Shown here piece after piece: positions 25,399 to 35,074 of a stretch of 64,000 nt of DNA; position 1 is the first letter of the stretch; each line of letters begins with the position of its first letter. The stretch lies in assembly GCA_963781555.1 (NCBI GenBank), contig CAWAGB010000008.1:496001-560000 (forward strand), read 5' to 3'. A program made the position numbers and the translations under genes. The stretch comes from JAICQM01 sp963781555. GTDB lineage: Bacteria; Chloroflexota; Limnocylindria; QHBO01. Under the pieces are notes generated by a model. The model had not been told where the DNA came from. It was given only the letters and a program-made list of their open reading frames with translations, and searched no databases.

Positions 25399-26157
25399 AT
25401 GGACCCGCTGACCACCGTCGCGACGTGGCTGCGCGAAGCGCAGCGCACCGTGGTGCTCACCGGTGCCGGGATCAGCACCGACTCCGGGATCCCCGACTTC
25501 CGCGGACCGCAGGGCGTATGGACGCGGGATCCCGCCGCCGAGAAGCGCGCCGACATCTCGCACTACCTGCGCGATCCCGAGGTTCGTCGTGCGGGCTGGC
25601 GGGCACGGGCCGCCGGCACGACGCTCGACGCGCGCCCGTCCGCGGGCCACCTCGCCCTGGCACGCCTCGAGGCGGCGGGGAGGCTCGATACGCTCATCAC
25701 GCAGAACATCGACGGCCTGCATCGCGATGCCGGCTCGTCCCTGGAGCGCCTCATCGAGATTCACGGCACGGCGCGCGAGTACCTCTGCCTCGCCTGCGGC
25801 GCCCGCGGCCCGATGGATGATGCGCTCGCGCGGGTGCGCGCCGGAGAACCGGAGCCGGCCTGCCTGGCGTGTGGCGGCATCCTCAAGTCGGCCACCATCA
25901 GCTTCGGCCAGTCGCTTGACCCGGACCTGCTGCGGCGGGCGATCGCCGCCTCGCGGTCCGCGGACCTGTTTCTCGCCATCGGTACGAGCCTCACCGTGTA
26001 TCCCGTCGCGGACCTGCCGATGCAGGCGCTGGCCGCGGGTGCGCGCCTCGTGATCCTGAACGCGGAGCCGACGGTGCTCGACGTTCACGCCGACGCGGTC
26101 CTGCGCGGCCAGATCGGCGAGCTGCTGCCCGGACTCGTCGGGATGGCCATCGGCTGA
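25399..26157 (+). CDS. NAD-dependent protein deacylase, sirtuin family
   Basis: A 252-residue Sir2 protein. NAD-binding GAGIS (22-26) and FRGPQGVW, TQNIDGLH (101-108), catalytic H122 (EIHGTARE), two zinc pairs (CLACG at 130-134 and CLACGG) and IGTSLTVYP are all present. It removes acyl groups from lysines using NAD+. The ATG at 25399 starts the conserved region; a plus-strand TATACA lies 20 nt upstream. Confidence 0.9.
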   Translation: MDPLTTVATWLREAQRTVVLTGAGISTDSGIPDFRGPQGVWTRDPAAEKRADISHYLRDPEVRRAGWRARAAGTTLDARPSAGHLALARLEAAGRLDTLITQNIDGLHRDAGSSLERLIEIHGTAREYLCLACGARGPMDDALARVRAGEPEPACLACGGILKSATISFGQSLDPDLLRRAIAASRSADLFLAIGTSLTVYPVADLPMQALAAGARLVILNAEPTVLDVHADAVLRGQIGELLPGLVGMAIG

Positions 26158-26261
26158 GGCGCGAATCGCGGTACGCCAAGCGGCCCACGCCGGACGCGAT
26201 GCCAGCGGCCACCGACTACGTGCTGACACGTCAGCCCGCCGAGGAGTAGGCTCGTCGCGAC

Positions 26262-27506
26262 ATGACCCGCGACCCCGCGCGCCTGACCCGCAGGCGCTTC
26301 CTGAAGGTCGCCGGGTGGGCCGGCGTCGCGGCCGCGCTTGCAGCCTGCGACGTCGGACGGGTCTCGCCCTCGACCGTGCCATCCGGCTCAGCCGCGCCGA
26401 CTCCCTCGGCGTCGCCGACCGCTACGTCCAGCCCTTCACCAGCGGCCACCCCCGCCGCCACCCCCGGCCTGACGCTGCGGCAACAGATCGCCGGCATGCT
26501 GCTGGTCGGTTTTCGCGGCACCACGGCTGACGAGGCGGCCGCCACTCTTGCCGATATTCGCGATCTCGGGCTCGGCGGGGTGGTGCTCTTCGACTTCGAC
26601 ACGCCGACCGGGCAACGGGTTCGCAACATCGTGTCGCCCGCGCAGCTCACCGAGCTCATCGCTGCGCTGCGCGAGGCGGCCGGCGACCGGCCGCTCATCG
26701 TGGCCGTCGACGAGGAGGGCGGCCGGGTGGCGCGCCTCGATCCCGACCACGGGTTCCCGGCGACGCTCTCCGCGGCGGCCCTTGGGGCGCGCGATGACCC
26801 CTCATTCACGCGCGCCCGCGCCGGCGAGATGGCAACAACCCTGCGCGGTGTGGGGATCGACCTGAACCTCGCTCCGGTGGTGGACCTGAATCTCAACCCC
26901 TCCAACCCGATCATCGGTGCCCTCGATCGCAGCTTCGGCGCCGATCCCGACCTCGTGGTGGCGCAGGCGGAGGCGTTCGTCGCCGCGCACCGCCAGGTAG
27001 GGGTCCGCACAGCGCTCAAGCACTTTCCCGGGCACGGGAGTGCCACCGCCGACACGCACCTGGGCGTCGTGGACGTCACATCGGTATGGCGGGCAGTGGA
27101 GCTCGAGCCGTTCCGCCGCCTGGTGAGTGACGGGCTCGCGGATGCCGTGCTCACCGCGCACGTCTTCAATGCCGCCCTCGACCCCGAGCATCCCGCCACG
27201 CTCTCGCAACCCATCGTCACCGGCCTGCTGCGGGATCAGCTCGGCTGGCAGGGCCTCGTCATCAGCGACGACATGCAGATGGGCGCCATCCGGGCGCAGT
27301 ACGGGTACCCCGAAGCGATAGCGCTGGCGATCGAGGCGGGGATCGACCTGCTCACCATCGCCAACCAGCAGGTGTACGAGGAGGGGATCGTCGCCACGAC
27401 CATCGACCTCATCGAGGGATTCGTTCGCGACGGGCGGATATCCGAAGCAAGAATCGCGGAGAGCGCCGGACGGCTGGCGACCTTCAATGCCGTCCTGGTC
27501 GGCTAA
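26262..27506 (+). CDS. glycoside hydrolase family 3 lipoprotein (NagZ-like beta-N-acetylhexosaminidase)
   Basis: A 414-residue exported enzyme. The N-terminus has a twin-arginine signal (TRRRFLKVAG) followed by AAALAACD, so it is probably a Tat-exported lipoprotein. After a Thr/Ser/Ala/Pro linker the GH3 barrel contains KHFPGHGSATADTH, the NagZ His-dyad region, and the nucleophile segment VISDDMQMGAI. NagZ enzymes release GlcNAc from peptidoglycan or chitin fragments, a possible source for the nag-like operon at 2327-13442. TAGGCT lies 9 nt before the ATG. Confidence 0.87.
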   Translation: MTRDPARLTRRRFLKVAGWAGVAAALAACDVGRVSPSTVPSGSAAPTPSASPTATSSPSPAATPAATPGLTLRQQIAGMLLVGFRGTTADEAAATLADIRDLGLGGVVLFDFDTPTGQRVRNIVSPAQLTELIAALREAAGDRPLIVAVDEEGGRVARLDPDHGFPATLSAAALGARDDPSFTRARAGEMATTLRGVGIDLNLAPVVDLNLNPSNPIIGALDRSFGADPDLVVAQAEAFVAAHRQVGVRTALKHFPGHGSATADTHLGVVDVTSVWRAVELEPFRRLVSDGLADAVLTAHVFNAALDPEHPATLSQPIVTGLLRDQLGWQGLVISDDMQMGAIRAQYGYPEAIALAIEAGIDLLTIANQQVYEEGIVATTIDLIEGFVRDGRISEARIAESAGRLATFNAVLVG

Positions 27507-29494
27507 GCCGGGTCCTGGGGCGGCGCCATCGGGGGCGGCGCAACCACGGGTGCGCGGAGCCTGAACCACGCCCAGAAGAGGACCGATCCGCCGGCAAAGA
27601 TCACCAGGAGCAGCAGCATCGTCAGCATCGAGGTGCGCGACGAATCGGCAAGGTAACCGGAGCTCGGGTTGATGAGGATGTGTGCGAACGCGAACGTCGC
27701 CACCCCCAGCACGCCCATCCATACCCGGCGATTCCACGCGCGCACGCGCTCTCCCGGAAGGAAGCGAAGCGGCATCATCCCGAACACGGCCCCTTCGAGG
27801 CCGGCGACGACGACCGTGGCGCAGCCAGTCTCCAGCATGGCATTGACGAATGACTGCTCGCCCGGTCCCGAGGAGCCACGGACCATGGGGAGCAGGAGCC
27901 ACGCGCCCACCGCAACCACGAGCCCGGTGATGGTCGCGAAGGCGTCGAGCCGCCCCTGCTCGCGTCGTGCGAGCTCGCGCGTGAAGCCAAAGCCGATGAT
28001 CATCCCGTACAGGTATCCCGGCTGGAAGTCAGCCACCCGGCTCAAGATCACGCAGCCCAACGCGATGAGCAGGGTTCCCGGGAGGGCGCTGGCATTCATT
28101 CCCAGGCCCTGCCCGCGCGACCCGATCCACAGCGGGACGGCGATCGCGCCGAGCATGACCAGCATGCCGAGCCCCAGGCCGAGGAACGTCGCCAGCGACA
28201 GCACGTCGAGCCCGAAGGTCGGATCCAGGAACCCGTAGAGCAGCGCGCTGGCGGCCACGAAGGCCAGGATCCCGGCCGGCGAGCTCCAGAACGCACCCCC
28301 ATCCGGCACCGCGCCGTCGGCGGCTGCGGCGGGCGCAGTGAGCTCCGCTCCACGTGTCCCTGCCGACGGCGGACTGGATCGCTCAAGTCGGGACGCGATC
28401 GCCCGTCGGCACCACGCCAACAGCCCGGCGACGATGGAGGCAGCGCGGCGACGGACGCGCCTGACCCATGCGGTGACCTCCGCATAGTGCTCCTCGAGCG
28501 TGCTGTTGAAGAGCGTGGCCGGGAAGGGAACGAAGAACACGATCGTCCCCGCGATGGCGACGCTCGAGGCGATCACGACCGGATCGAGGTTGATCTCGGC
28601 CGGCCCGGGGACCGCATCTCGCAGGGAGGTGACGCTGCCGCGCCGACCGAGTGGCGAGAAGAAGGTCTCGTGCGACACGGTCACGCTGCCGCGGGCCGGG
28701 ATGGTGACCTGCCAGCTCAGGCCCGCCCCGTTGTCGACGGCCTCGTCGCACGCGCAGGTATCGGGGAACGAGGTCTGCTCACCAATGGCAGTCCACACGG
28801 CCTGATACCCCGCCTCGAGGTAGTGGCTGCCCTCGGTGATCGGCAGCCACTGCTCGATCCGGGCGTCCTGCCCCGGCGCGATCACGCACGCAGGTGCCCC
28901 GTCATCAACGCGACCGAAGCCCGTATCCGAGTCCTGGAGGAAGCAGTCGGCAGCCCGGTACACGATGGCGCGCACATCGGCGTCCGTGCTGTTGGTGAAG
29001 CGCAGGTCGGTGCGATAGGCCTCGTCGCCGACGACGTACGAATCGGTCTGCTCAAGCCGGATACCGCTGTCTCCGGCCTCGGCCACGGTGACGAGCCGGT
29101 AGGGGTCGGACCGGCTCCCCGAGCCCGCCACGGGCGCCTGGCTCGCCGGGGTCCATGGCAGCGTGCTGCCGCCTACGGAGCCGGCGAGGATCGGGGGACC
29201 GTACAGCGTCCCGTTCGCCGCCAGGAACGTTCCACAGGAGCCGATGGGACCGCCGAAGAACTCCATCGTCGTGTCGTCGCGGTGCGCCACCTGGCAGTTC
29301 AGGTCCGGGGTGGTGATGATCTGCGTGAGTGGCCCGTCCGACGTGATGGCGCCGTCGACCGCCCCCACCGTGGCAGGATGGAGGAGGCTGATGAGCGCGA
29401 CCACCACGAGGCCGGCGATCACGACGCGACCGCACGCGGCGGCGCGGTCGAGGACCGGTCGGAGACGCTCGGGGCACACCGCAGCGCGACGCAT
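27503..29494 (-). CDS. FGLLP-type multi-helix membrane protein with large ectodomain (variant FGMMP)
   Basis: A 663-residue protein. Residues 1-45 contain a signal or anchor helix; ~50-320 form a Cys-containing extracytoplasmic domain; then comes a helix, a stalk with LFNSTLEEHY, and about seven C-terminal helices containing GAVFGMMPLRFLPGERV and HILINPSSGYLAD. The same membrane module occurs in the protein at 50737-52353, with a different ectodomain. It resembles proteins named for the FGLLP motif; function unknown. TATACT (29503-29508, minus strand) is 8 nt before the ATG. Confidence 0.7.
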   Translation of the reverse strand: MRRAAVCPERLRPVLDRAAACGRVVIAGLVVVALISLLHPATVGAVDGAITSDGPLTQIITTPDLNCQVAHRDDTTMEFFGGPIGSCGTFLAANGTLYGPPILAGSVGGSTLPWTPASQAPVAGSGSRSDPYRLVTVAEAGDSGIRLEQTDSYVVGDEAYRTDLRFTNSTDADVRAIVYRAADCFLQDSDTGFGRVDDGAPACVIAPGQDARIEQWLPITEGSHYLEAGYQAVWTAIGEQTSFPDTCACDEAVDNGAGLSWQVTIPARGSVTVSHETFFSPLGRRGSVTSLRDAVPGPAEINLDPVVIASSVAIAGTIVFFVPFPATLFNSTLEEHYAEVTAWVRRVRRRAASIVAGLLAWCRRAIASRLERSSPPSAGTRGAELTAPAAAADGAVPDGGAFWSSPAGILAFVAASALLYGFLDPTFGLDVLSLATFLGLGLGMLVMLGAIAVPLWIGSRGQGLGMNASALPGTLLIALGCVILSRVADFQPGYLYGMIIGFGFTRELARREQGRLDAFATITGLVVAVGAWLLLPMVRGSSGPGEQSFVNAMLETGCATVVVAGLEGAVFGMMPLRFLPGERVRAWNRRVWMGVLGVATFAFAHILINPSSGYLADSSRTSMLTMLLLLVIFAGGSVLFWAWFRLRAPVVAPPPMAPPQDPA

Positions 29495-29502
29495 CGCCGC
29501 GG

Positions 29503-29508
29503 AGTATA
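29503..29508 (-). promoter_or_regulatory. -10 box TATACT for the FGLLP-type protein gene
   Basis: Minus-strand TATACT, close to the bacterial consensus, ends 8 nt before the ATG at 29494. Confidence 0.5.
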
Positions 29509-29675
29509 GGCGCCCGCACTCGCGCCGCACAGGGTCTCGCGAACGCGCCTTCGAGGGGCCACGCGGCGCCAGCCGGAGGCGTCCCACGACGCTGCCTCGT
29601 TACGTCATTTGCCGCGCCCGGGCGCCGCCCCTCGGCCGATGTGGGGCGGAGTCCGCGGCGGCGACCCTGTGCGGC

Positions 29676-30245
29676 ATGAACCCGTTCAACGTCCTTCGGT
29701 CTCGCGGCCGCCGGCTCGCACCGGGCGGCGGCGCCAGCGTCGCTGCGACCGCCATCGCGCCTCCGAGCGCGATTGCGGCAATCCGTGGCGCGCGCGTCGC
29801 GTGGCTCTCGACGGTGAACGCGGACGGTTCGCCGGCCCTGGTGCCGACCTGGTTCTGGTTCGACGGGGACGCGTTCTGGCTCTTCGCCAAGCCGGGTCAG
29901 CGCAAGATCCGCAACATCCGGCGCTTCGAACGCGTGACGCTGGCTGTTGGCGATCCGAGCGACGACTTCGCGGTGCAGCTCGTCGAGGGGGCGGCGCACA
30001 CCCTGCCGACCACGACCGCGGCCGTCCTGCCGGACGAGATGAAGCGCGCCTACGGCACGTGGCTGGAACGCATCGGCATGGACTGGGACACCTACGCGGC
30101 CACGTATCGTCAGCCGATCATCGTCCGTCCGACCCGCTACCTTCCGTGGCGGGGCCTGTCGCGAACGGCTCCGGAGAGTGCCACCCCGCGGACGATGGCC
30201 CCGCCGGCTGTCGCGCCGCGCCTCTCGGCTACAGTGGGGGCGTGA
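29676..30245 (+). CDS. pyridoxamine 5'-phosphate oxidase-like flavin/F420-binding protein
   Basis: A 189-residue split-barrel protein. After an N-terminal extension of ~25 residues, RGARVAWLSTVNADGSPALVPTWFWFDGDAFWLF and KPGQRKIRNIRRFERVTL match the small PPOX-like proteins that bind FMN or F420. It is probably an oxidoreductase or cofactor-binding stress protein; substrate unknown. Its last 4 nt overlap the start of the following GNAT gene. Confidence 0.75.
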   Translation: MNPFNVLRSRGRRLAPGGGASVAATAIAPPSAIAAIRGARVAWLSTVNADGSPALVPTWFWFDGDAFWLFAKPGQRKIRNIRRFERVTLAVGDPSDDFAVQLVEGAAHTLPTTTAAVLPDEMKRAYGTWLERIGMDWDTYAATYRQPIIVRPTRYLPWRGLSRTAPESATPRTMAPPAVAPRLSATVGA

Positions 30246-30811
30246 CCGCCTCGGAGCCGATTCGGACCGCTCGCCTTGAGCTGCCCGCCTTCACGGTCGA
30301 CGAGTACGACCGCCTCCTTGCGGGTGATCGCGAGAGCGTCGGTGCCGACCTCGGCGCCGCTATCGGGCTGGACTGGCTGGAGGATGCCACCTGGCTCATC
30401 GCCCTGCGCCGCGAGCAGCTGCGCGACCACCCGGATCACCTGCCGTGGCTGATCCGTCCGGTCCTGCGCCGCGAGGCAGGGCAGCGGCCCGAGGCCATCG
30501 GCTACGTGAACTTTCACGCGCCCCCGAACGAGGAGGGAATGGTCGAGATCGGGTACGCCCTCCTGGAGGCGTGGCGCGGCCTGGGCTACGGGCTGGAGGC
30601 GGCCCGTGGGGCCCTCACATGGGCAGCGGCCGATCCGCGGGTGCGCACGCTGCGCGCGTCGGTGGCGCCGGACAACAGCCCATCGATGGGCATCATCGGC
30701 AAGCTCGGCTTCGTGCAGGTCGGCGAGCAGTGGGATCCCCACGACGGCCTGGAGCTCGTCCATGACATCGACCGCCAGGCGTTCCTGGAGCGCAATCCAC
30801 CGCACCGATGA
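30242..30811 (+). CDS. GNAT-family acetyltransferase (RimJ/RimL-like)
   Basis: A 189-residue protein of the Acetyltransf_3 type: RTARLELPAF at the N-terminus, EIGYALLEAWRGLGYGLEAARG as the acetyl-CoA loop and ASVAPDNSPSMGIIGKLGFV near the end. GTG at 30242 overlaps the previous stop as GTGA. RimJ/L-like members acetylate protein N-termini or small amines; the substrate here is unknown. Confidence 0.8.
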   Translation: MTASEPIRTARLELPAFTVDEYDRLLAGDRESVGADLGAAIGLDWLEDATWLIALRREQLRDHPDHLPWLIRPVLRREAGQRPEAIGYVNFHAPPNEEGMVEIGYALLEAWRGLGYGLEAARGALTWAAADPRVRTLRASVAPDNSPSMGIIGKLGFVQVGEQWDPHDGLELVHDIDRQAFLERNPPHR

Positions 30812-30827
30812 GCGTGGCCCACGCCGC

Positions 30828-31445
30828 TCAGTCGGGGGTGAGGAAGACCCAGCTGTCGGGGATCACGTCCGGTGCCTTCCCAATGACCACCGCGATCTCC
30901 TGGTGGCGGCCGAGCTCCACGTTGGCGGGATTGCCATCCTGCTTCGTGCCGTCGACGTACACGGCGATCGGGGTCGGGGCGCAGAACTCGCCGGCACAGC
31001 TCGTATCCAGCTTGAGGCCCCATTCGGTGAAGAACTGGCCCAGCGTGTAGGGTGCCTGATCGGCATCGGCGGACTCGGTGTGGATGATGCCATCGGGCAG
31101 GTGCGTGTGGAGCGGGGAGAGGCATGGCGCGCCGCACGTCTCGACCTCGAAGTCCGAACCGGTGCCGTCATCGGTCGGCTGCTCGGTGACGCCGTCCGCG
31201 GTCGTGTCGATCCCGATGCCGGCAGGCACGGGGACCGCCACGCCATCCACGAAGACGTCCAGGTGCGCATGGGTATGGGTGGTGAGGAACTCGCGTTCGG
31301 TGGCCGTCAATCCGGCCTCCGTGGCTGCCGCGACCGCATCGGCCGGCGCCCCCCAGCTGGGCTGCGTCAGCGGGGCCGCGCTGCAGCCCCCGATACCGAG
31401 CGCCATGCCCAGGACCACGAGGAGGGGAGTCGGTGTGCGGCGCAT
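30828..31445 (-). CDS. predicted lipoprotein with His-rich segment (205 aa)
   Basis: A signal peptide ends in GIGGCSAAP (Cys ~21), giving a membrane-anchored protein. The mature part has a striking TTHTHAHLDVFVDG segment and a pair CGAPC, later CAGEFC, then HTHLPDGIIHTES and a C-terminal VYVDGTK. Repeated HxH patterns suggest metal binding, but I do not recognise the family. A GGAGG stands 6 nt before the ATG at 31445. It follows the panB end with a 33-nt gap. Confidence 0.65.
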   Translation of the reverse strand: MRRTPTPLLVVLGMALGIGGCSAAPLTQPSWGAPADAVAAATEAGLTATEREFLTTHTHAHLDVFVDGVAVPVPAGIGIDTTADGVTEQPTDDGTGSDFEVETCGAPCLSPLHTHLPDGIIHTESADADQAPYTLGQFFTEWGLKLDTSCAGEFCAPTPIAVYVDGTKQDGNPANVELGRHQEIAVVIGKAPDVIPDSWVFLTPD

Positions 31446-31478
31446 GTCGGCCTCCAACGCTCGCTCGGGCAGGGTCGA

Positions 31479-32363
31479 CTAGAGCCAGTCGTCCCCGGCC
31501 AGGACACCGGGGGTGAGCTCGGCTTCGAAGAGCGCCAGCTCCTCGGCCGGGATCTTGTAGACGTGCTCGTCGGCGGGGTAGGCGCCGGACCGAACCTCGG
31601 CCACGAAGGCGGTTAGGCCGCGGCGTGTCTCGCCGGCGACGTCCGCGTAGCGCTTCACGAAGCGTGGCGCCGGCCCCTCGTTGATGCCCAGCAGGTCGTG
31701 CCATACCAGCACCTGCCCGTCACAGCCGGGTCCCGCACCGATGCCGATGGTCGGGATTCGCAGCGCCTCGCTGACCCGGGTCGCGACGCGTGCCGCCACC
31801 GCCTCCAGCACGATCGCGAAGCAGCCCGCCGCCTGAAGGGCCAGCGCGTCCGCGTACATCTGGCGTGCCTGCGCGGCGGTCCGCCCCCGCGCCTTGTGGC
31901 CGCCGAGCGCCGACGCCGACTGTGGGGTGACCCCCAGGTGGCCCATGACCGGGATCCCGGCCGCGGCAATGGCGCGGGCGCGCGAGACCATCGGTCCTCC
32001 ACCTTCGAGCTTCACGCCCTGGGCACCCGACTCCTTCACGAGGCGCACGGCGTTGTGCACCGCGTCCTCGTCGCTGGCCTGGAATGCGCCGAGCGGCAGG
32101 TCGACGAGGAAGAAGGCACGGTGCGTCCCGCGTCGCGCGGCACGGCCCAGGATGATCATCTCGTCCATGCTCACTGCCGTGGTGTCGGGGTAGCCGAGCA
32201 GGTTGTTACCGGCCGAGTCCCCGACGAAGACGATGTCGACCCCCGACTCGTCCGCGAACCGCGCGGACGGCGCGTCGTACGCGGTGACCATGACGATCTT
32301 GGTGCCGTTCTGCTTCATCTCGGCGAAGTCGGTGATGGCGACGGGTGCGCCGTTGGTGCTCAT
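31479..32363 (-). CDS. panB: 3-methyl-2-oxobutanoate hydroxymethyltransferase
   Basis: A 294-residue (beta/alpha)8 enzyme making ketopantoate from alpha-ketoisovalerate and methylene-tetrahydrofolate. Conserved segments are MVTAYDAPSA, FVGDSAGNN (Mg ligand Asp), VKLEGG, MGHLGVTPQS and IGIGAGPGCDGQVLVWHD. Length is normal. It lies 46 nt downstream of panC in the same direction, and ATG follows a gap with no obvious separate promoter. Confidence 0.93.
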   Translation of the reverse strand: MSTNGAPVAITDFAEMKQNGTKIVMVTAYDAPSARFADESGVDIVFVGDSAGNNLLGYPDTTAVSMDEMIILGRAARRGTHRAFFLVDLPLGAFQASDEDAVHNAVRLVKESGAQGVKLEGGGPMVSRARAIAAAGIPVMGHLGVTPQSASALGGHKARGRTAAQARQMYADALALQAAGCFAIVLEAVAARVATRVSEALRIPTIGIGAGPGCDGQVLVWHDLLGINEGPAPRFVKRYADVAGETRRGLTAFVAEVRSGAYPADEHVYKIPAEELALFEAELTPGVLAGDDWL

Positions 32364-32409
32364 GGGCCGATCTTCCACCCGGTGATGCCGTCGTGTCCAG
32401 CCCGCGGCG

Positions 32410-33231
32410 TCACTCTCCGAGCAGCACGTTGTCGATGAGGCGGGTCGGGCCGACACGCACCGCGGCGGCGAGCGTGTCGCCACCGAGATCGGCGCGCTCC
32501 ACGTAGTCGACGCTGATCCCCGGCGCGCCCTCCAGCGCCGTTCTCGCCGCCGCGACCGGATCCTCCCCGGACCGATGCGCCGCCAGGCCGGCTTCCAGGG
32601 CGCGCGGCAGTGCGAGGGCCTGCCGGCGCTGGTCGGCCGACAGGAACCGGTTGCGGCTCGAGAGGGCGAGCCCGTCCGCGTCGCGGACCGTGGGGCGCGC
32701 TTCCACCGAGATCGGCAGGGCGAGGTCGCGCACCAGCTGCCCGATCACCGCGACCTGCTGCGCATCCTTGCGTCCGAAGTACACGGCACTCGGCCCGACG
32801 ATGCCGAAGAGACGGGTGCATACGGTGGCCACGCCGCGGAAATGCTCGGGCCGTACCGCGCCCTCCAGCACGGTGGCGAGGGTTCCGGGGTCCACCCACG
32901 TGTCGAAACCGGGCGGGTACATCTCCCCGACGGTCGGGGCGAAGAGCAGGTCGACGCCCACCCCGGCTGCGGCGCGCGCGTCGCCGGCCTCGTCCCGCGG
33001 ATAGCGGTCGAGATCCTCGGCGGGCCCGAACTGGGCGGGGTTGACGAACAGGCTGACCACCACGACGTCGCACTCGGCGCGCGCCGCGCGCATGAGGGCC
33101 AGGTGGCCTTCGTGGAGGGCGCCCATCGTCGGCACCAGGCCGATCCGCTCGCGGCGCTCGCGGGGCGGTTGGAGCATGGCGCGGACCTCGTGGACGGTCC
33201 TCGCGATCGGGAGCGGCGACTCGCCCGTCAC
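32410..33231 (-). CDS. panC: pantoate-beta-alanine ligase
   Basis: A 273-residue adenylate-forming enzyme that joins pantoate and beta-alanine. VPTMGALHEGHLALM is the nucleotide-binding HIGH-like motif; FVNPAQFGPAEDLDRYPR and YFGRKDAQQVAV (KMSKS-like region: LSSRNRFLS) follow. GTG at 33231 overlaps the DUF2520 gene stop (GTGA). With panB it forms the pantothenate operon; a panE/ilvC-type ketopantoate reductase is not seen unless the upstream DUF2520 protein fills that step. Confidence 0.93.
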   Translation of the reverse strand: MTGESPLPIARTVHEVRAMLQPPRERRERIGLVPTMGALHEGHLALMRAARAECDVVVVSLFVNPAQFGPAEDLDRYPRDEAGDARAAAGVGVDLLFAPTVGEMYPPGFDTWVDPGTLATVLEGAVRPEHFRGVATVCTRLFGIVGPSAVYFGRKDAQQVAVIGQLVRDLALPISVEARPTVRDADGLALSSRNRFLSADQRRQALALPRALEAGLAAHRSGEDPVAAARTALEGAPGISVDYVERADLGGDTLAAAVRVGPTRLIDNVLLGE

Positions 33232-33903
33232 GGCTTCGTCGCCAGGGCCAGGGCCCGATACAGCTCCACGAGGTCCGGGGCGCGGGCCTCGAGCGCGGCG
33301 AGGTGCGCCTCGACGGTCGAGACATCGCCGCGGGCGATGGGGCCGGTCAGCTGGAAGCCGTTTTCGATGGTGCGCCGCATCAGGGGAATCAGCGCCTCGG
33401 CGGGCACGCCCGCCTCGCCCACCAGCCGCGCCGCCACGCGTTCGAGGGTCACCAGGAAGTTGGAGGCCACCGCGGCGCCGGCGTGGTAGATCGGCTTGTC
33501 GGCATCTGCCAGCACGAAGGGGCGCAGGCCGAGCGTGGTGGCCAGCCAGTCGGCCGCGGCGGCGGCCGCATCGGTCTCGTAGGTCATGGCGCCCCACGCG
33601 CCGTCGAGCTGCCCCGCGCCGCGGTCGCGCGTCAAGGTCTGCAGCGGATGGACGACGAAGCGCCGCTCATGCGGGGCAAGGGCGGTGACGCTGGTCGCGC
33701 CGCTCAGGTGGGCCACCCACGGACCGATCTCGACCCGCGGCGCCACCTCGCCGATCCGCGCGTCGGGCACGGCAAGGATCACCAGCTCGGCACTCGGGTC
33801 GGGGTCGCGGCCCGTCGTAGACGGTGAGCCCGCGTTCGGCGAGGCGTGCCGCCACGGCGCCGCCCGCCCTTCCCGCACCGATCACCTGCACTCGCTCGAA
33901 CAC
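33228..33903 (-). pseudogene. Rossmann-DUF2520 protein, frameshifted
   Basis: The N-terminus VFERVQVIGAGRAGGAVAARLAERG (GTG 33903) is a typical NAD(P) Rossmann start. The rest of the protein (DPDPSAELVILAVPDARIGEV... to the end, with the DUF2520 helical half) is in the next frame. The shift maps to the CCC run at 33811-33813; removing one base restores one frame of about 224 codons. DUF2520 proteins resemble ketopantoate reductases and are often found beside panC, so this may be the PanE-like step. The break is either a mutation or a sequencing error; the 4-nt overlap with panC argues for an intact gene in the organism. Confidence 0.72.
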
Positions 33904-33930
33904 GTCGGCTAGCGTGCCACACTGCGACCG

Positions 33931-35074
33931 ATGCGCACGCTCACCCGTACCGATGCCCGGCGCATCGCCATCAAGTCCCAGCTGCTCGCCGGCCCGCGGC
34001 CCGGCTCGCTGCTGGAGGTCTTCGCCCGGCTGGGCGCGCTGCAGGTGGATCCGACTTCCATCGTCGCGCGCGCCGAGCACCTCACCCTCTGGTCACGGCT
34101 CGGCGCGTTCGAGCTCGACGACCTGCGGCGACTTCTGGAGGAGACGCGGGAGCTGTTCGAATACCGCGCCTTCATCCTGCTGATGGCCGACCTGGAGCTG
34201 CATCGTCCGACCATGGCGCGCTTTCCGAGCCCGGCCACGACCCGCGGCCGGCTCACCGCGGAGTGGCTGCGCGACAACGTCGCCTTCCGGGCGTACGTGC
34301 TTGGGGAGCTGGAACGCCGCGGACCGCTGCCCAGCGGCGCCTTCGACGACCGCGCGGAGGTCCCGTGGCAGACCGGCGGCTGGAACGACGGCAAGAACGT
34401 CGGCCAGATGCTGGAGGCGCTCGCCCGCTCGGGGGCGATCGGCATCAGCCGCCGCGAGGGCGCGCAACGCGTCTGGGACCTCACGTCGCGGATCTGGCCC
34501 GAGGCGGAGCCGCTCCCCGACGAGGTCGTCGCGATCGAGCTCCTCGACCGCCGCCTGCGGGCGAGGGGAATCGCTGTCCCGCCCCTCGGCGGCGGGATCC
34601 ACTACGAGCTCCCGGCCCGCGAGCTGGCGTTCGACTCGCTCCTGACCGATGGCGTGGCGGTGCCGGTTACCATCGACGGCGTCCCCGGGGAGTGGGTGGC
34701 GCACCGCGACGCGCTCGACGAGCTGGACGGTGAGCCGTGGGCGCCGCGCACCTCGCTCATCGGTCCGTTCGATCCGCTCATCGCGGACCGCGAGCGCACG
34801 GAGGCACTGTTCGGGATGATGTACGCGTTCGAGCTCTACAAGCCAGCCGCGAAGCGGCAGTACGGCCCGTACGCGCTCGTCGCTCTCGACGGCGACGAGC
34901 TGGTGGGGCGCGTCGACGCGCGCATCGATCGCAAGGCGCGGGCGCTGAACGTCAATGCCGTGGTTCCCGGAGCCCGGTGCCACGGCAGCGACCTGGCGGG
35001 CCGTCGCTGGCCAGCTGCAGGCTCTCGGGGAGTGGCTCGGCGCCGAATCGGTCGCGTTGCCGCCCGCGGCCTAG
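33931..35074 (+). pseudogene. YcaQ-like winged-helix DNA glycosylase family protein, frameshifted near the 3' end
   Basis: Residues 1-345 match the HTH_42/YcaQ family: RRIAIKSQLL, LGALQVDPTSIVARAEHL, TLWSRLG, LIGPFDPLIADRERTEALFGMMYAFELYKP and KRQYGPYALVALDGDELVGRVDARIDRKA. YcaQ-type enzymes unhook DNA interstrand crosslinks. After LNVNAVV the frame is lost, but the expected end (TWRAVAGQLQALGEWLGA...) continues one frame over to TAG 35072-35074. An extra C in the CCC at 34966-34968 explains the change. It converges with the lipoprotein gene, overlapping by 4 nt. Confidence 0.78.

Noticed and set aside
30230..30235. TACAGT 6 nt before the GTG of the GNAT gene at 30242
   Set aside because: It fits the leaderless pattern, but the gene overlaps the preceding one by GTGA, so coupled translation is more likely. 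The hexamer lies in coding sequence.
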